Origin: Massilia sp. PDC64
Lineage (GTDB): Bacteria > Pseudomonadota > Gammaproteobacteria > Burkholderiales > Burkholderiaceae_D
Assembly: GCF_900101265.1 (NCBI RefSeq)
Contig: NZ_FMZS01000009.1
Location: forward strand, 186,001 to 250,000
Reading direction: 5' to 3'
Length of the DNA: 64,000 bases
Made by a program: the position numbers and the translations under genes. This document shows, piece after piece, positions 18,210 through 26,584 of the stretch (position 1 is the stretch's first letter; each line of letters begins with the position of its first letter). The notes below the pieces were generated by a model, which was given only the letters and a program-made list of their open reading frames with translations, was not told the DNA's origin and did no database searches.

Positions 18210-18916
18210 CGTATTCCGATGACACCCTGATGGCCTATGCCGACGGCGAACTCGATCCCGCCGAACGGGCCGCCATCGAACAGGCGATGCGTGCCGATCC
18301 CGCCATCGCCGCCGCCGTGGAACGCCACCGCGCCCTGCGCGCGGACGTGGCCGCCGCGTTTGCCGGCATCCTCGACGAACCCGTGCCCGCGCGCTTGCTG
18401 CCGCCGGCGCCGAAGAACGTGGTATCGCTGGAAGCGGCCCGCGAGAAACGAGCTGAGCGCCGGCGCTGGTCGTGGCCGGAATGGGGCGCGCTGGCGGCCA
18501 CGCTCGTCGTCGGCGTCCTCGTCGGCAAAACAGTCGCCGGCGGCGCGCCCGCCATCGCCGGTAACGGCAACCAGGTGGTGGCGCAAGGCGAACTCGCGTC
18601 CGCGCTCGACCGCCAGGTCGGCGGCCAGGGCAATGGCGCCGTGAAGGTAGGCGTGAGCTTCGCCGCGCGCGACGGGGCGTACTGCCGCGGCTTCGTCATG
18701 GGAGCCTCGGCCGGCCTCGCGTGCCGGGAAGGCGGGCAATGGCGGATTCCCGTGCTGGCCGAGGCGGAGAAGGAAGCGGCGGGCGGCTACCGCCAGGCCG
18801 GCAGCGCGTTGCCGCCGGCTGTGCTGGACGCGATCGACGCGCGCATCGCCGGCAAGCCGCTGGACGCGGCGGGAGAAGAGGCGGCGCGGGCGCGCGGTTG
18901 GCAGCCCACGCGTTGA
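18206..18916 (+). CDS. Membrane-bound anti-sigma factor
   Basis: A 236-residue protein whose ATG overlaps the sigma factor stop by four bases. The N-terminal cytoplasmic part (MTYSDDTLMAYADGELDPAE, to about residue 55) matches the sigma-binding domain of anti-sigma factors; it lacks the HxxxCxxC zinc motif. A single membrane helix (WGALAATLVVGVLVGKTV) lies near residues 93-112. The remaining part of about 120 residues would be periplasmic and has two Cys about 11 residues apart (YCRGF, LACRE). The usual model is release of the sigma factor on an envelope signal; the signal here is unknown. Confidence 0.82.
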   Translation: MTYSDDTLMAYADGELDPAERAAIEQAMRADPAIAAAVERHRALRADVAAAFAGILDEPVPARLLPPAPKNVVSLEAAREKRAERRRWSWPEWGALAATLVVGVLVGKTVAGGAPAIAGNGNQVVAQGELASALDRQVGGQGNGAVKVGVSFAARDGAYCRGFVMGASAGLACREGGQWRIPVLAEAEKEAAGGYRQAGSALPPAVLDAIDARIAGKPLDAAGEEAARARGWQPTR

Positions 18917-19696
18917 TCAGGCCTGCGGCTTGAGAATGTTGGCCAGCGCCACGTACTGCTCGAGCCCCACGGCTTCCGGACGGGCGCCCGGGTCGATGCC
19001 CGCATCGACGAGCTGCTGTTCGGTGAACATGCCGGCCACGCAGTTGCGGATCACCTTGCGGCGCTGCGAGAACGCCTTCTGCACGACGGCTTCCAGGGTA
19101 CTGGCGTCGGCCGGGAGCTGGCGCTTCGTCGGCACCATGCGCACGATGGCGGAATCCACTTGCGGCGGCGGATCGAACGCCGTCGGCGGCACGACGAACA
19201 GCATCGCCATGTCGTAGCGCCACTGCAGCATCACGGACAGGCGGCTGTACGCTTTCGTGCCCGGTTCCGCCACCATGCGCTCCACGACTTCTTTCTGCAG
19301 CATGAAGTGCTGGTCCTCGACGAGGTGGGCGTAGTCGGCGAGGTGGAACAGCAGCGGGCTGGAGATGTTGTACGGCAGGTTGCCCACCACGCGCAGCTTC
19401 TTCCCTTCCGGCACGGGGATGCTGCCGAAATCGAATTTCAGCGCGTCGCCCGAGTGGATCGTCAGCCGCTCGCGCGGGTACGCTTTTTCCAGGCGCGCGA
19501 CGAGGTCGCGGTCCAGTTCGACCACGTGCATGTGGTCGAGCTCCTTGAGGATCAGCGCCGTCATCGCGGCCAGGCCCGGGCCGATTTCGACCATGGTGTC
19601 GCCGGGCCGCGGTCCGATCGCGTCGATGATGTTGTGGAGGACGTGGTCGTCGGTCAGGAAGTTCTGGCCGAAGCGCTTGCGGGCTACGTGTTTCAT
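18917..19696 (-). CDS. rsmA: 16S rRNA (adenine1518/1519-N6)-dimethyltransferase
   Basis: A 259-residue KsgA-type enzyme that dimethylates two adjacent adenines in the 3'-terminal hairpin of 16S rRNA late in small-subunit assembly. The start MKHVARKRFGQNFLTD is characteristic. VEIGPGLAAMT is the SAM-binding loop and GNLPYNISSPLLFHL is the catalytic NLPY motif. Its stop directly abuts the convergent anti-sigma gene. It is the last gene of lptD-surA-pdxA-rsmA, an order conserved in proteobacteria. Confidence 0.97.
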   Translation of the reverse strand: MKHVARKRFGQNFLTDDHVLHNIIDAIGPRPGDTMVEIGPGLAAMTALILKELDHMHVVELDRDLVARLEKAYPRERLTIHSGDALKFDFGSIPVPEGKKLRVVGNLPYNISSPLLFHLADYAHLVEDQHFMLQKEVVERMVAEPGTKAYSRLSVMLQWRYDMAMLFVVPPTAFDPPPQVDSAIVRMVPTKRQLPADASTLEAVVQKAFSQRRKVIRNCVAGMFTEQQLVDAGIDPGARPEAVGLEQYVALANILKPQA

Positions 19697-19700
19697 GGTC

Positions 19701-20747
19701 TTATGCGGGTTGTTGCTGTTGCGCGCGCACCATCGAGAGCGCGACGCGGATCGCCTCTTCCATGCTGCCGCAATCGGCCTGGCCGAGGCCCTGGGCCGCC
19801 AGGTCGAGCGCCGTGCCGTGGTCGACGGACGTGCGGATCAGCGGCAGGCCGAGGGTGATGTTGACGCCGCGGCCGAACGTCGCGTACTTGAGCACGGGCA
19901 GGCCCTGGTCGTGGTACATCGCGAGCACGGCGTCTGCGTCCTGCAGGTACTTCGGCTGGAACAGCGTGTCGGCCGGATACGGGCCGCGCGCATCGATGCC
20001 GCGGTTGCGGGCGTCTTCCAGCACGGGCGTGATGACGTCGATCTCTTCGCGGCCGAGGTAGCCGTTCTCGCCCGCGTGCGGGTTCAGGCCCGTCACGAGG
20101 ATGCGGGGACCGGGAATGCCGAACTTGCGCACGAGGTCCGCGTGCAGGATGTCCAGCACCCGCGTGAGGCTGTCGTACGTGATGGCGGCGGAGACATCCT
20201 TGAGCGGCAGGTGCGTCGTGGCCAGCGCCACGCGCAGGTAAGGTTGTTCGTTCCCCGGCGAGCCCGCGAGCATCATGACGACCTTGGGCGTATCCGTCTT
20301 CTCGGCCAGGTATTCCGTGTGGCCGGAAAACGCGACGCCCGCATCGTTGATGGTGCTCTTCTGCAGCGGCGCCGTGACGATGGCGTCCCACCAGCCGGCC
20401 CGCGTGCCCTCGATCGCGAGATCGAGCGTGGCCAGCACGGCGCGGCCGTTGGCGGCGTCCAGCTTGCCCGGCACGACGTGCGCATCGAGCGGCACGTCGA
20501 CGACGGGGATGATGTCCGGACCGAAGTGCGGCAGGCCGCTGTGGCGCAGCGCCAGCGTGGAGATCGCGGACAGGCGGATGGCCGGGTCGATCAGGCTCGC
20601 CGTCAAGGATAAAAAGGCGGCATCGCCCACGAGCACGCAGCGGGTCTCGCTGCGCAGCGCCCACGCGGCGCGGATCGAGATCTCCGGACCGATGCCGGCC
20701 GGCTCGCCGACCGTGATCGCCAGCGTGGGACGTGGGCTCACGGCCAT
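19701..20747 (-). CDS. pdxA: 4-hydroxythreonine-4-phosphate dehydrogenase
   Basis: A 348-residue NAD-dependent, metal-requiring enzyme of the DXP-dependent pyridoxal 5'-phosphate pathway. Family features include ITVGEPAGIGPEI at the N-terminus, FSGHTEYLAE, TGLNPHAGENGYLGREEID and MYHDQGLPVLKY, which contain the conserved metal-binding His residues. The start codon overlaps the surA stop by one base (TAATG), indicating translational coupling. The rsmA start follows after four bases. Confidence 0.97.
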   Translation of the reverse strand: MAVSPRPTLAITVGEPAGIGPEISIRAAWALRSETRCVLVGDAAFLSLTASLIDPAIRLSAISTLALRHSGLPHFGPDIIPVVDVPLDAHVVPGKLDAANGRAVLATLDLAIEGTRAGWWDAIVTAPLQKSTINDAGVAFSGHTEYLAEKTDTPKVVMMLAGSPGNEQPYLRVALATTHLPLKDVSAAITYDSLTRVLDILHADLVRKFGIPGPRILVTGLNPHAGENGYLGREEIDVITPVLEDARNRGIDARGPYPADTLFQPKYLQDADAVLAMYHDQGLPVLKYATFGRGVNITLGLPLIRTSVDHGTALDLAAQGLGQADCGSMEEAIRVALSMVRAQQQQPA

Positions 20748-22174
20748 TACTTATCCTCGCGGAACTCGACGTAGGCGCGGTCGCGGACCTGGCGGCTCCA
20801 GTCTTCCAGCGCTTCCTGGCGCTTGCGGTCGGTGAGGACCTGGCGTGCGGCCGAGCGTTCCTTCTCCTTCGACACGTCTTCCGTCTTGCGCTCGACGACC
20901 TGGATCAGGTGCAGGCCGAACGGCGTCTTGACGACGTCCGACACCTCGCCCGTCTTCAGCGCGTTCATCGGATTCTCGAATTCCGGCAGCGCATCGCCCG
21001 GGAACAGCCAGCCCAGGTCGCCGCCTTTGGAGGCCGAGCCGTCGTTCGAGTACTGGCGCGCCATGTCTTCGAAGGTCGCCTGCTTGCTGTCGATCTTCTG
21101 CTTGATCTCGGTGAGCTTCTTGCGGGCGTCGTCCTCGCTCTGCGTCGGCGTGATCTTCAGCAGGATGTGACGCGCGTGCGTCTGCTGCACGACGGCCTGG
21201 TCGGCCTTCTGCGCTTCGGCGAGCTTGCGCTGGTCGACGAGCTTGATGATGTGGAAGCCGACGTTGGTGCGGATCACCGGCGTCACCTGGCCCGGCTTCA
21301 GCTTGCGCAGTTCGCTCGCGAAGATCGGGGGCAGGCGGTCCGGGTCGCGCCAGCCGACGGAGCCGCCTTTCAGCGCGTCCGGCGAATCGGAATACGTGGC
21401 GGCGATCTTGGCGAAGTCGGCGCCCGTGCGCAGCTGGCGCGCCACTTCGTCGGCGCGCGCCTTGCGGGCGGCGATCTGTTCGGGCGACGCGTTTTCCGGG
21501 ATGCGCACGAGGATCTGCGAGATGTCCATCTCCACGCGGTCGGCGGCGGCGGCCTTCTCGGCGGCCATGTACGTGTCAATCTCGGCTTCCGTCACCTGGA
21601 TCTTGCTGTCGACTTCATGCTCGATCAGGCGCTGCATCATGATCTCGTTGCGGATCTGCTCGCGGAACTGGGAGAACGGCAGGCCGTCCTTTTCCATCGC
21701 GTTGCGCATGTCCTGCACGGTCATCTTCTGGTTCTCGGCGATGCGGCCGATGGCGCGGTCGAGCGTCGTGTCGTCGACGCGCACGCCCATTTCCTTGGCC
21801 AGCTGGAGCTGGGCGCGTTCGGTGATCATGGCCTCGACGACCTGGCGGCGCAGGTCTTCCTCGGCCGGCATCTGCGCGCCCTGCGCCTTCAGGCGCTGGG
21901 TGATCTCGGCCATGCGCTGGTCGACTTCGCGCTTGGTGATGACTTCGTCGTTGACGATCACGTACACGGAATCGATGACGTGGGCGTTGCTGGACGCCGG
22001 CGGCAGGAAGCCGGTGCCCGGCTTCGTCGACGGGGCCGCCGCGGGCGCAGCGGGCTTGGCCTGGGCCAGGACATCGCCGGTGGCGAGGGCGCACAGCAGC
22101 ACCGCCGCGAGCTTGAGCTGGTGCGGGCGGAGCGGAGACAGACGGGTAGTACGCATATTCAGGGAAGCACTCAT
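20747..22174 (-). CDS. surA: Periplasmic chaperone and peptidyl-prolyl isomerase SurA
   Basis: A 475-residue exported protein with a signal peptide ending near DVLAQA, followed by a Pro/Ala-rich linker. The SurA N-terminal chaperone domain contains IDSVYVIVNDEVIT, and two PpiC parvulin domains follow (around residues 220-320 and 335-435; the second contains GGDLGWLFPGDALPEFE). SurA escorts unfolded outer-membrane barrels to the BAM complex. It is somewhat longer than the E. coli protein. ATG at 22174 gives a long signal peptide; the Met six residues in is an alternative. It follows lptD by 28 bases. Confidence 0.95.
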   Translation of the reverse strand: MSASLNMRTTRLSPLRPHQLKLAAVLLCALATGDVLAQAKPAAPAAAPSTKPGTGFLPPASSNAHVIDSVYVIVNDEVITKREVDQRMAEITQRLKAQGAQMPAEEDLRRQVVEAMITERAQLQLAKEMGVRVDDTTLDRAIGRIAENQKMTVQDMRNAMEKDGLPFSQFREQIRNEIMMQRLIEHEVDSKIQVTEAEIDTYMAAEKAAAADRVEMDISQILVRIPENASPEQIAARKARADEVARQLRTGADFAKIAATYSDSPDALKGGSVGWRDPDRLPPIFASELRKLKPGQVTPVIRTNVGFHIIKLVDQRKLAEAQKADQAVVQQTHARHILLKITPTQSEDDARKKLTEIKQKIDSKQATFEDMARQYSNDGSASKGGDLGWLFPGDALPEFENPMNALKTGEVSDVVKTPFGLHLIQVVERKTEDVSKEKERSAARQVLTDRKRQEALEDWSRQVRDRAYVEFREDK

Positions 22175-22202
22175 TTCAGGTATCTAGTTGTCCATGGCCC
22201 GG

Positions 22203-24461
22203 TCAGGGGCGGCCGACGTTGGTGTTCAGCCGGGTGTAGCCGGGAATGCTCTTGTTGAAAGTCTCCAGCGGGTTACCGAAGCCCAGGCGCGACAGGCCAT
22301 TCAGCTCGAGCTGGAAGAAGCTCGTCGTCGAGACGTTCTGCGCGGCGGTCACGAAACGCTGTGCGCCCATGCGGAACACCCAGCAATCCGCCTTGTACTC
22401 GAGCCCCACGAGGCTCTCGAGCAGCTTGCGGTCGCGCACCGAGTAGCTGACCCGGGTCACGCCATACCACCGCTGCGACAGCGGCCACTGGCCCGAGACG
22501 TCGGCGTTGCGGAAGCCGTTGGCGATGCCGAAGGTGTCGCGCTGGTAGCGGTATTCGACGTTCAACACCTTCATCGGGGCCGGCTGCCACTGCACCCCGA
22601 CATTCGAGCTGTACAGGCTGCGGGCCTGTGCATCGTATTGTACGCCGCTGTCGAAGGTCCACGACTCCGAAATGCGGCCCGACGCCGCCACCAGCGCGTC
22701 CGAGCGGGTCTGGTTGCTCTGCTCGTTCGAATTCAGGCGCACGCGCGGATCGGTGAAGTAATAGCGGCTGCCGACGGCGAGGCGCAGGCGCTCGGCGCCG
22801 TTGGCCTCGATGAAGCGCGAGACGATCGCCGCCGTCAGCTGGTTCGCATCCGACACCTTGTCGGCGCCGACGAAGCGGTTTTCTGTGAACAGCTGGGCGT
22901 AGTTGAAGCCCGCCACCCCCGTGTCGAAGTTGGGGATGTCGCTCTGGTCCTTGTACGGCGTGCGCACGTAGAACAGACGCGGCTCCAGCGTCTGCGTGCC
23001 GTCCGGCCCGAACAGCGACGTCTTGCGCTCGAATACGAGGCCGCTGTCCAGCGAGAACGTGGGCAGCACGCGCGAGATCTTGTCGTCGGTGTTGACATTG
23101 TGCGTGAGGTTGTACTGCGTGGCGTGCAGCATCAGCTTGGGCGTGACGAACCAGCCCGGATGCACCCACGGATAGCTCACCTGCGCGACCATGTTGGCGC
23201 GGTCGCCCTGCACCTGCTTGTCGTCCGGGTGCGTGAAGCGCGTGGCTTCCGCATCGACGGCCCAGTCGAAGCCGCCCAGCACGTCGTAGCGGCCGGCGTG
23301 GAAGTTAATCGTCGGCAGGCGGTTGTACGGCGTCGCGACGTTCAGGTCCGGATTCGCGACGGCGCCCGGATCCTGCAGCACCTGGTAGCTCTGCACGCGC
23401 GCCGTGAGGTTCCAGTACTGGCCGTAGTAGTCCGTACGCAGTTCGCGCAGCAGCTGGCGCTCGGCACTGGCCGCCACGGTGCGCGAGAAGTCGGACGGGT
23501 ATTCATTGTCGGACGCCGCGTGCGCGTTCCAGCCGAACGTCCAGTTCGATGCCAGGTACTGGTTGTGCAGCGTGTCGACCCACCAGCGGTCGCGGTGCGC
23601 CAGGCGGTCGTTCGCGAGGTATTCGACGTGCGTCTCGCCGTGGTACGGACCACGGTCGGTCTCGCCCAGGTAGCGCCCCGTCGCGCCCAGTTGCAGGCCG
23701 CGTGCGAAGATGTAGCGCGGGAACAGCGTCAGGTCGCGGTTGGGCGCGATGTTGACGTAATACGGCACCATCAGCTCGGCCGAGCCCTTGGAGCCGACGC
23801 CGATCGTCGGCGGCAGCCAGCCGGAGCGGCGCGCGCCCGACAGCGAGAACGACAGCGCCGGCGTGCCGATGATCGGCACGTCCTTGAAATAGATGATCGT
23901 CTTGCCGGCCGTGCCGACGTCGCGGCCCTGGTCCAGGCGCAGCGTGCTGGACTTCAGGTACCAGTCCGGATCGGGGCCTTCGCACGTGCTGTACGTGCCG
24001 TCGACGACGACGGCCTGGTCCTCGCCCAGGAAGTTGATGCGCTGCGCCTTGCCCTGCGCATTGTTCATGGCCAGGCGGTATTCCGGGTGCAGCACCCAGC
24101 CCTTGCCCGTTTCCAGGTTCAGCTGCAGGGCGTCGCCCTTGTAGCGGTCGCCGAAGCGCCACATCGTGATGTGGCCCTCGGCCGTGACCTCGTCCTCGAC
24201 GCGGCGGTAGCACGCCGTGTCCGCCGTGACGCCCGTGGCGCCGCGCGTGATCTCGACGTTGCGGTCCATGTTCAGGATGCGGTCCGGGCGGCCGCTGAAC
24301 GACTCGGCGCGCATCGTGATCGGCAGGTCCTGCTCGTCGGTGCGGGGGGGTGCCGGGGTCGCCGTCTGCGCATACAGCGGTCCCGTGGCCACGGCCACGA
24401 GGGCAGATACGGCGGCGGCAATGCGCCGCGGCGGGAAAGGTAGGGCCGTCATCCAGCTCAT
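22203..24461 (-). CDS. lptD: LPS-assembly protein LptD
   Basis: A 752-residue outer-membrane protein. After the signal peptide (MSWMTALPFPPRR...PLYAQ) comes the periplasmic jellyroll (OstA-type) domain at about residues 45-200, which receives LPS, and then the large LPS-translocating barrel to the C-terminus. The start at 24461 was chosen because it begins the signal peptide; the frame is open 42 codons further upstream with no support. It heads lptD-surA-pdxA-rsmA and is divergent from amgK. The partner LptE is encoded at 4849-5370. Confidence 0.95.
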   Translation of the reverse strand: MSWMTALPFPPRRIAAAVSALVAVATGPLYAQTATPAPPRTDEQDLPITMRAESFSGRPDRILNMDRNVEITRGATGVTADTACYRRVEDEVTAEGHITMWRFGDRYKGDALQLNLETGKGWVLHPEYRLAMNNAQGKAQRINFLGEDQAVVVDGTYSTCEGPDPDWYLKSSTLRLDQGRDVGTAGKTIIYFKDVPIIGTPALSFSLSGARRSGWLPPTIGVGSKGSAELMVPYYVNIAPNRDLTLFPRYIFARGLQLGATGRYLGETDRGPYHGETHVEYLANDRLAHRDRWWVDTLHNQYLASNWTFGWNAHAASDNEYPSDFSRTVAASAERQLLRELRTDYYGQYWNLTARVQSYQVLQDPGAVANPDLNVATPYNRLPTINFHAGRYDVLGGFDWAVDAEATRFTHPDDKQVQGDRANMVAQVSYPWVHPGWFVTPKLMLHATQYNLTHNVNTDDKISRVLPTFSLDSGLVFERKTSLFGPDGTQTLEPRLFYVRTPYKDQSDIPNFDTGVAGFNYAQLFTENRFVGADKVSDANQLTAAIVSRFIEANGAERLRLAVGSRYYFTDPRVRLNSNEQSNQTRSDALVAASGRISESWTFDSGVQYDAQARSLYSSNVGVQWQPAPMKVLNVEYRYQRDTFGIANGFRNADVSGQWPLSQRWYGVTRVSYSVRDRKLLESLVGLEYKADCWVFRMGAQRFVTAAQNVSTTSFFQLELNGLSRLGFGNPLETFNKSIPGYTRLNTNVGRP

Positions 24462-24777
24462 GAAAGATCGCGTTGCACCATGGAGGGCGATTGTTTGGAT
24501 TGAATCCCTTATTATAGGGGAATTCGTGCGGCACGGTCGCGTTAGTCGGCCCAACGGTAATACTTTGGAAGCGCGACAGTGGACCATAACCCTTTGATTT
24601 TCAAAGGGAAATGATTTTTACGGATAGATACAATTTTAACAATGCAAAGTTTCCTGCCGGAGGCACGGGTGGTCCGATGCACGGGGAAATGGCGTATCAT
24701 TACACGCGAACCGCCCCTGCCGGAATGCATGGGCAAACCTACAACTCCTGTCACCAACCCGTTTCACGGGACGCTTC
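24462..24777. other. Divergent lptD-amgK intergenic region
   Basis: This 316-base gap holds the promoters of both divergent operons and no credible gene. On the minus strand a perfect TATAAT (24511-24516) lies 50 bases before the lptD start, without a good -35 element. A hairpin with 8-bp arms, CCCTTTGA/TCAAAGGG (24590-24608), sits in the middle; its role is unknown. TATCAT at 24697-24702 is a possible -10 for amgK. Confidence 0.4.
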
Positions 24778-25848
24778 ATGTCTTCTCAGTCTCAACACGT
24801 TCCCACTCACGCCCCCACCAGCGCTGAAAAAGATGCCCGCCTCGCCCAGCTGACCGAATGGCTCGCTTCGCTGGACCTGGTCGACGTCGCCAGCCTGCGC
24901 CCTGCGTCGGCCGATGCGAGTTTCCGCCGCTATTTCCGCCTCGATGTTGTGCCGGCGCTACGCGACAAGCTGGGTGACACGCTCATCGCCATGGACGCCC
25001 CGCCGGAGCGCGAAAACGTGCCCGCGTTCATCCACGTCGACGGCCTGTTGCGCGACGCCGGCGTCACCGTGCCCGCCCTCGTGGCCCGCAACGTGGAAGC
25101 GGGCTTCCTCGTGCTGTCCGACCTCGGCACGACGACGTACCTGCAACGCCTGGACGTCGACAACGCCCCGTTCATGTACTCGGACGCCATCGACGCCCTG
25201 ATCAAGTTCCAGCTGGCCAGCCAGGCCGGCGTGCTGCCGGAATTCGACCGCGCGTTCGTGCTGCGCGAGCTGAATTTGTTCCCCGAGTGGTTCATCGAGC
25301 GCCACCTGGGCACGACGCTGAACGACATCCAGCGCGCCCAGCTCGATAAGGTGTTCGAGGCGATCACGGCGAACGTGCTGGCGCAACAGCAGGTCTACAT
25401 GCACCGCGATTTCCATTCGCGCAACCTGATGTTCCTCGACCAGGGCAACCCGGGCGTGCTGGATTTCCAGGATGCCGTCTACGGCCCCGTCACCTACGAC
25501 CTGGCCTCGCTGCTGCGCGACGCCTACATCCAGTGGGACGAGGAATTCGTGCTGGACTGGGTCGTGCGTTACTGGCAAAGCGCGAAGCAGGTCGGCCTGC
25601 CCGTCAATCCGGACATCGACGCGTTCTACCGCGACTTCGAATACATGGCCCTGCAGCGCCACCTGAAAATCCTCGGCATCTTCTGCCGCCTGAACTACCG
25701 CGACGGCAAATCCCACTACCTGGGCGACCTGCCCACCGTGATGGACTACGTGCGCAAGACCGCCAACCGCTACACCGAACTCAAGCCCCTCCTGCGCCTG
25801 CTCGACGCGCTCGAGGACAAGGCGCCGCAGGTCGGCTACACCTTCTGA
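24778..25848 (+). CDS. amgK: N-acetylmuramate/N-acetylglucosamine kinase AmgK-like (APH fold)
   Basis: A 356-residue protein of the aminoglycoside phosphotransferase fold. MHRDFHSRNLMFLD (near residue 205) is the catalytic HxDxxxxN loop, and LDFQDAVYGPVTYDLASLL (near residue 225) contains the metal-binding DxD-type motif. In Pseudomonas putida AmgK phosphorylates the anomeric hydroxyl of recycled MurNAc, and its gene sits next to murU and divergent from lptD, exactly as here. That synteny, with the adjacent nucleotidyltransferase, makes a peptidoglycan-recycling role much more likely than antibiotic resistance. Confidence 0.85.
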   Translation: MSSQSQHVPTHAPTSAEKDARLAQLTEWLASLDLVDVASLRPASADASFRRYFRLDVVPALRDKLGDTLIAMDAPPERENVPAFIHVDGLLRDAGVTVPALVARNVEAGFLVLSDLGTTTYLQRLDVDNAPFMYSDAIDALIKFQLASQAGVLPEFDRAFVLRELNLFPEWFIERHLGTTLNDIQRAQLDKVFEAITANVLAQQQVYMHRDFHSRNLMFLDQGNPGVLDFQDAVYGPVTYDLASLLRDAYIQWDEEFVLDWVVRYWQSAKQVGLPVNPDIDAFYRDFEYMALQRHLKILGIFCRLNYRDGKSHYLGDLPTVMDYVRKTANRYTELKPLLRLLDALEDKAPQVGYTF

Positions 25849-25858
25849 CGACAAGCCG

Positions 25859-26584
25859 ATGAAAGCCATGATCTTCGCCGCCGGCCGCGGCGAGCGGATG
25901 CGTCCGCTGACCGACACCTGCCCCAAGCCCCTGCTCAAGGTGCGGGGCCGTCCCCTCATCACCTGGCACGTGCTGAACCTCGTGCGCGCCGGCATCAAGG
26001 ACATCGTCATCAACCACTCCCACCTCGGCCACATGATCGAGGAAGAACTGGGCGACGGCAGCCGCTACGGCGCGCGCATCGTCTACTCGCACGAGCCGAC
26101 GCCGCTGGAAACGGCCGGCGGCATCGCCAACGCCCTGCACCTGCTCGGCGACGAACCGTTCCTGGCCGTCTCCGGCGACATCTATGCGCCCTACTTCGAC
26201 TTCGAACAAGTGCTGGACGTGCTGAAGGACCGCGACGCCGTCGGCCAGGTCATCCCGCCCGAAAAACGCGACATCGCCTGGCTGTACCTGACGCCGAACC
26301 CGTGGCACAACCCGGACGGCGACTTCGGCCTCACGATGTACACCCTGTCCAACGACGGCAACCCGAAGTGGAATTTTTCGAACATCGGCGTCTATCGTCC
26401 TGAAATGTTTGACGGGATCAAGGCTGGAGAAGTTTCGCGACTTGGTCCCCTGATGCGCAAGTTCATTGATCAGGGTCGTATCGGCGGCGAGATCTACGAC
26501 GGCCAATGGGTCAACGTGGGCACCGTGCGCCAGCTGGAAGAACTCAACGCGCCGCCGGGCTCTGTGGCGAAGGCAGGGTCGTGA
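25859..26584 (+). CDS. murU: N-acetylmuramate alpha-1-phosphate uridylyltransferase MurU-like
   Basis: A 241-residue nucleotidyltransferase. The N-terminus AAGRGERMRPLTDTCPKPLL is the nucleotide-binding signature of sugar-phosphate NTP transferases; VSGDIYAPYFDF carries the metal-binding Asp. MurU converts MurNAc-1-phosphate to UDP-MurNAc, by-passing fosfomycin-sensitive MurA in the recycling route. It begins 10 bases after amgK, and its stop overlaps the start of pepP (TGATG), so amgK-murU-pepP-ubiH probably form one operon. Confidence 0.87.
   Translation: MKAMIFAAGRGERMRPLTDTCPKPLLKVRGRPLITWHVLNLVRAGIKDIVINHSHLGHMIEEELGDGSRYGARIVYSHEPTPLETAGGIANALHLLGDEPFLAVSGDIYAPYFDFEQVLDVLKDRDAVGQVIPPEKRDIAWLYLTPNPWHNPDGDFGLTMYTLSNDGNPKWNFSNIGVYRPEMFDGIKAGEVSRLGPLMRKFIDQGRIGGEIYDGQWVNVGTVRQLEELNAPPGSVAKAGS

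Noticed and set aside
20732..24443. Two long plus-strand frames opposite surA and lptD
   Set aside because: Both are antisense shadows of well-supported genes.
24778..25848. Aminoglycoside resistance gene
   Set aside because: The APH fold is present, but adjacency to murU and divergence from lptD match amgK of the muramic acid recycling pathway.
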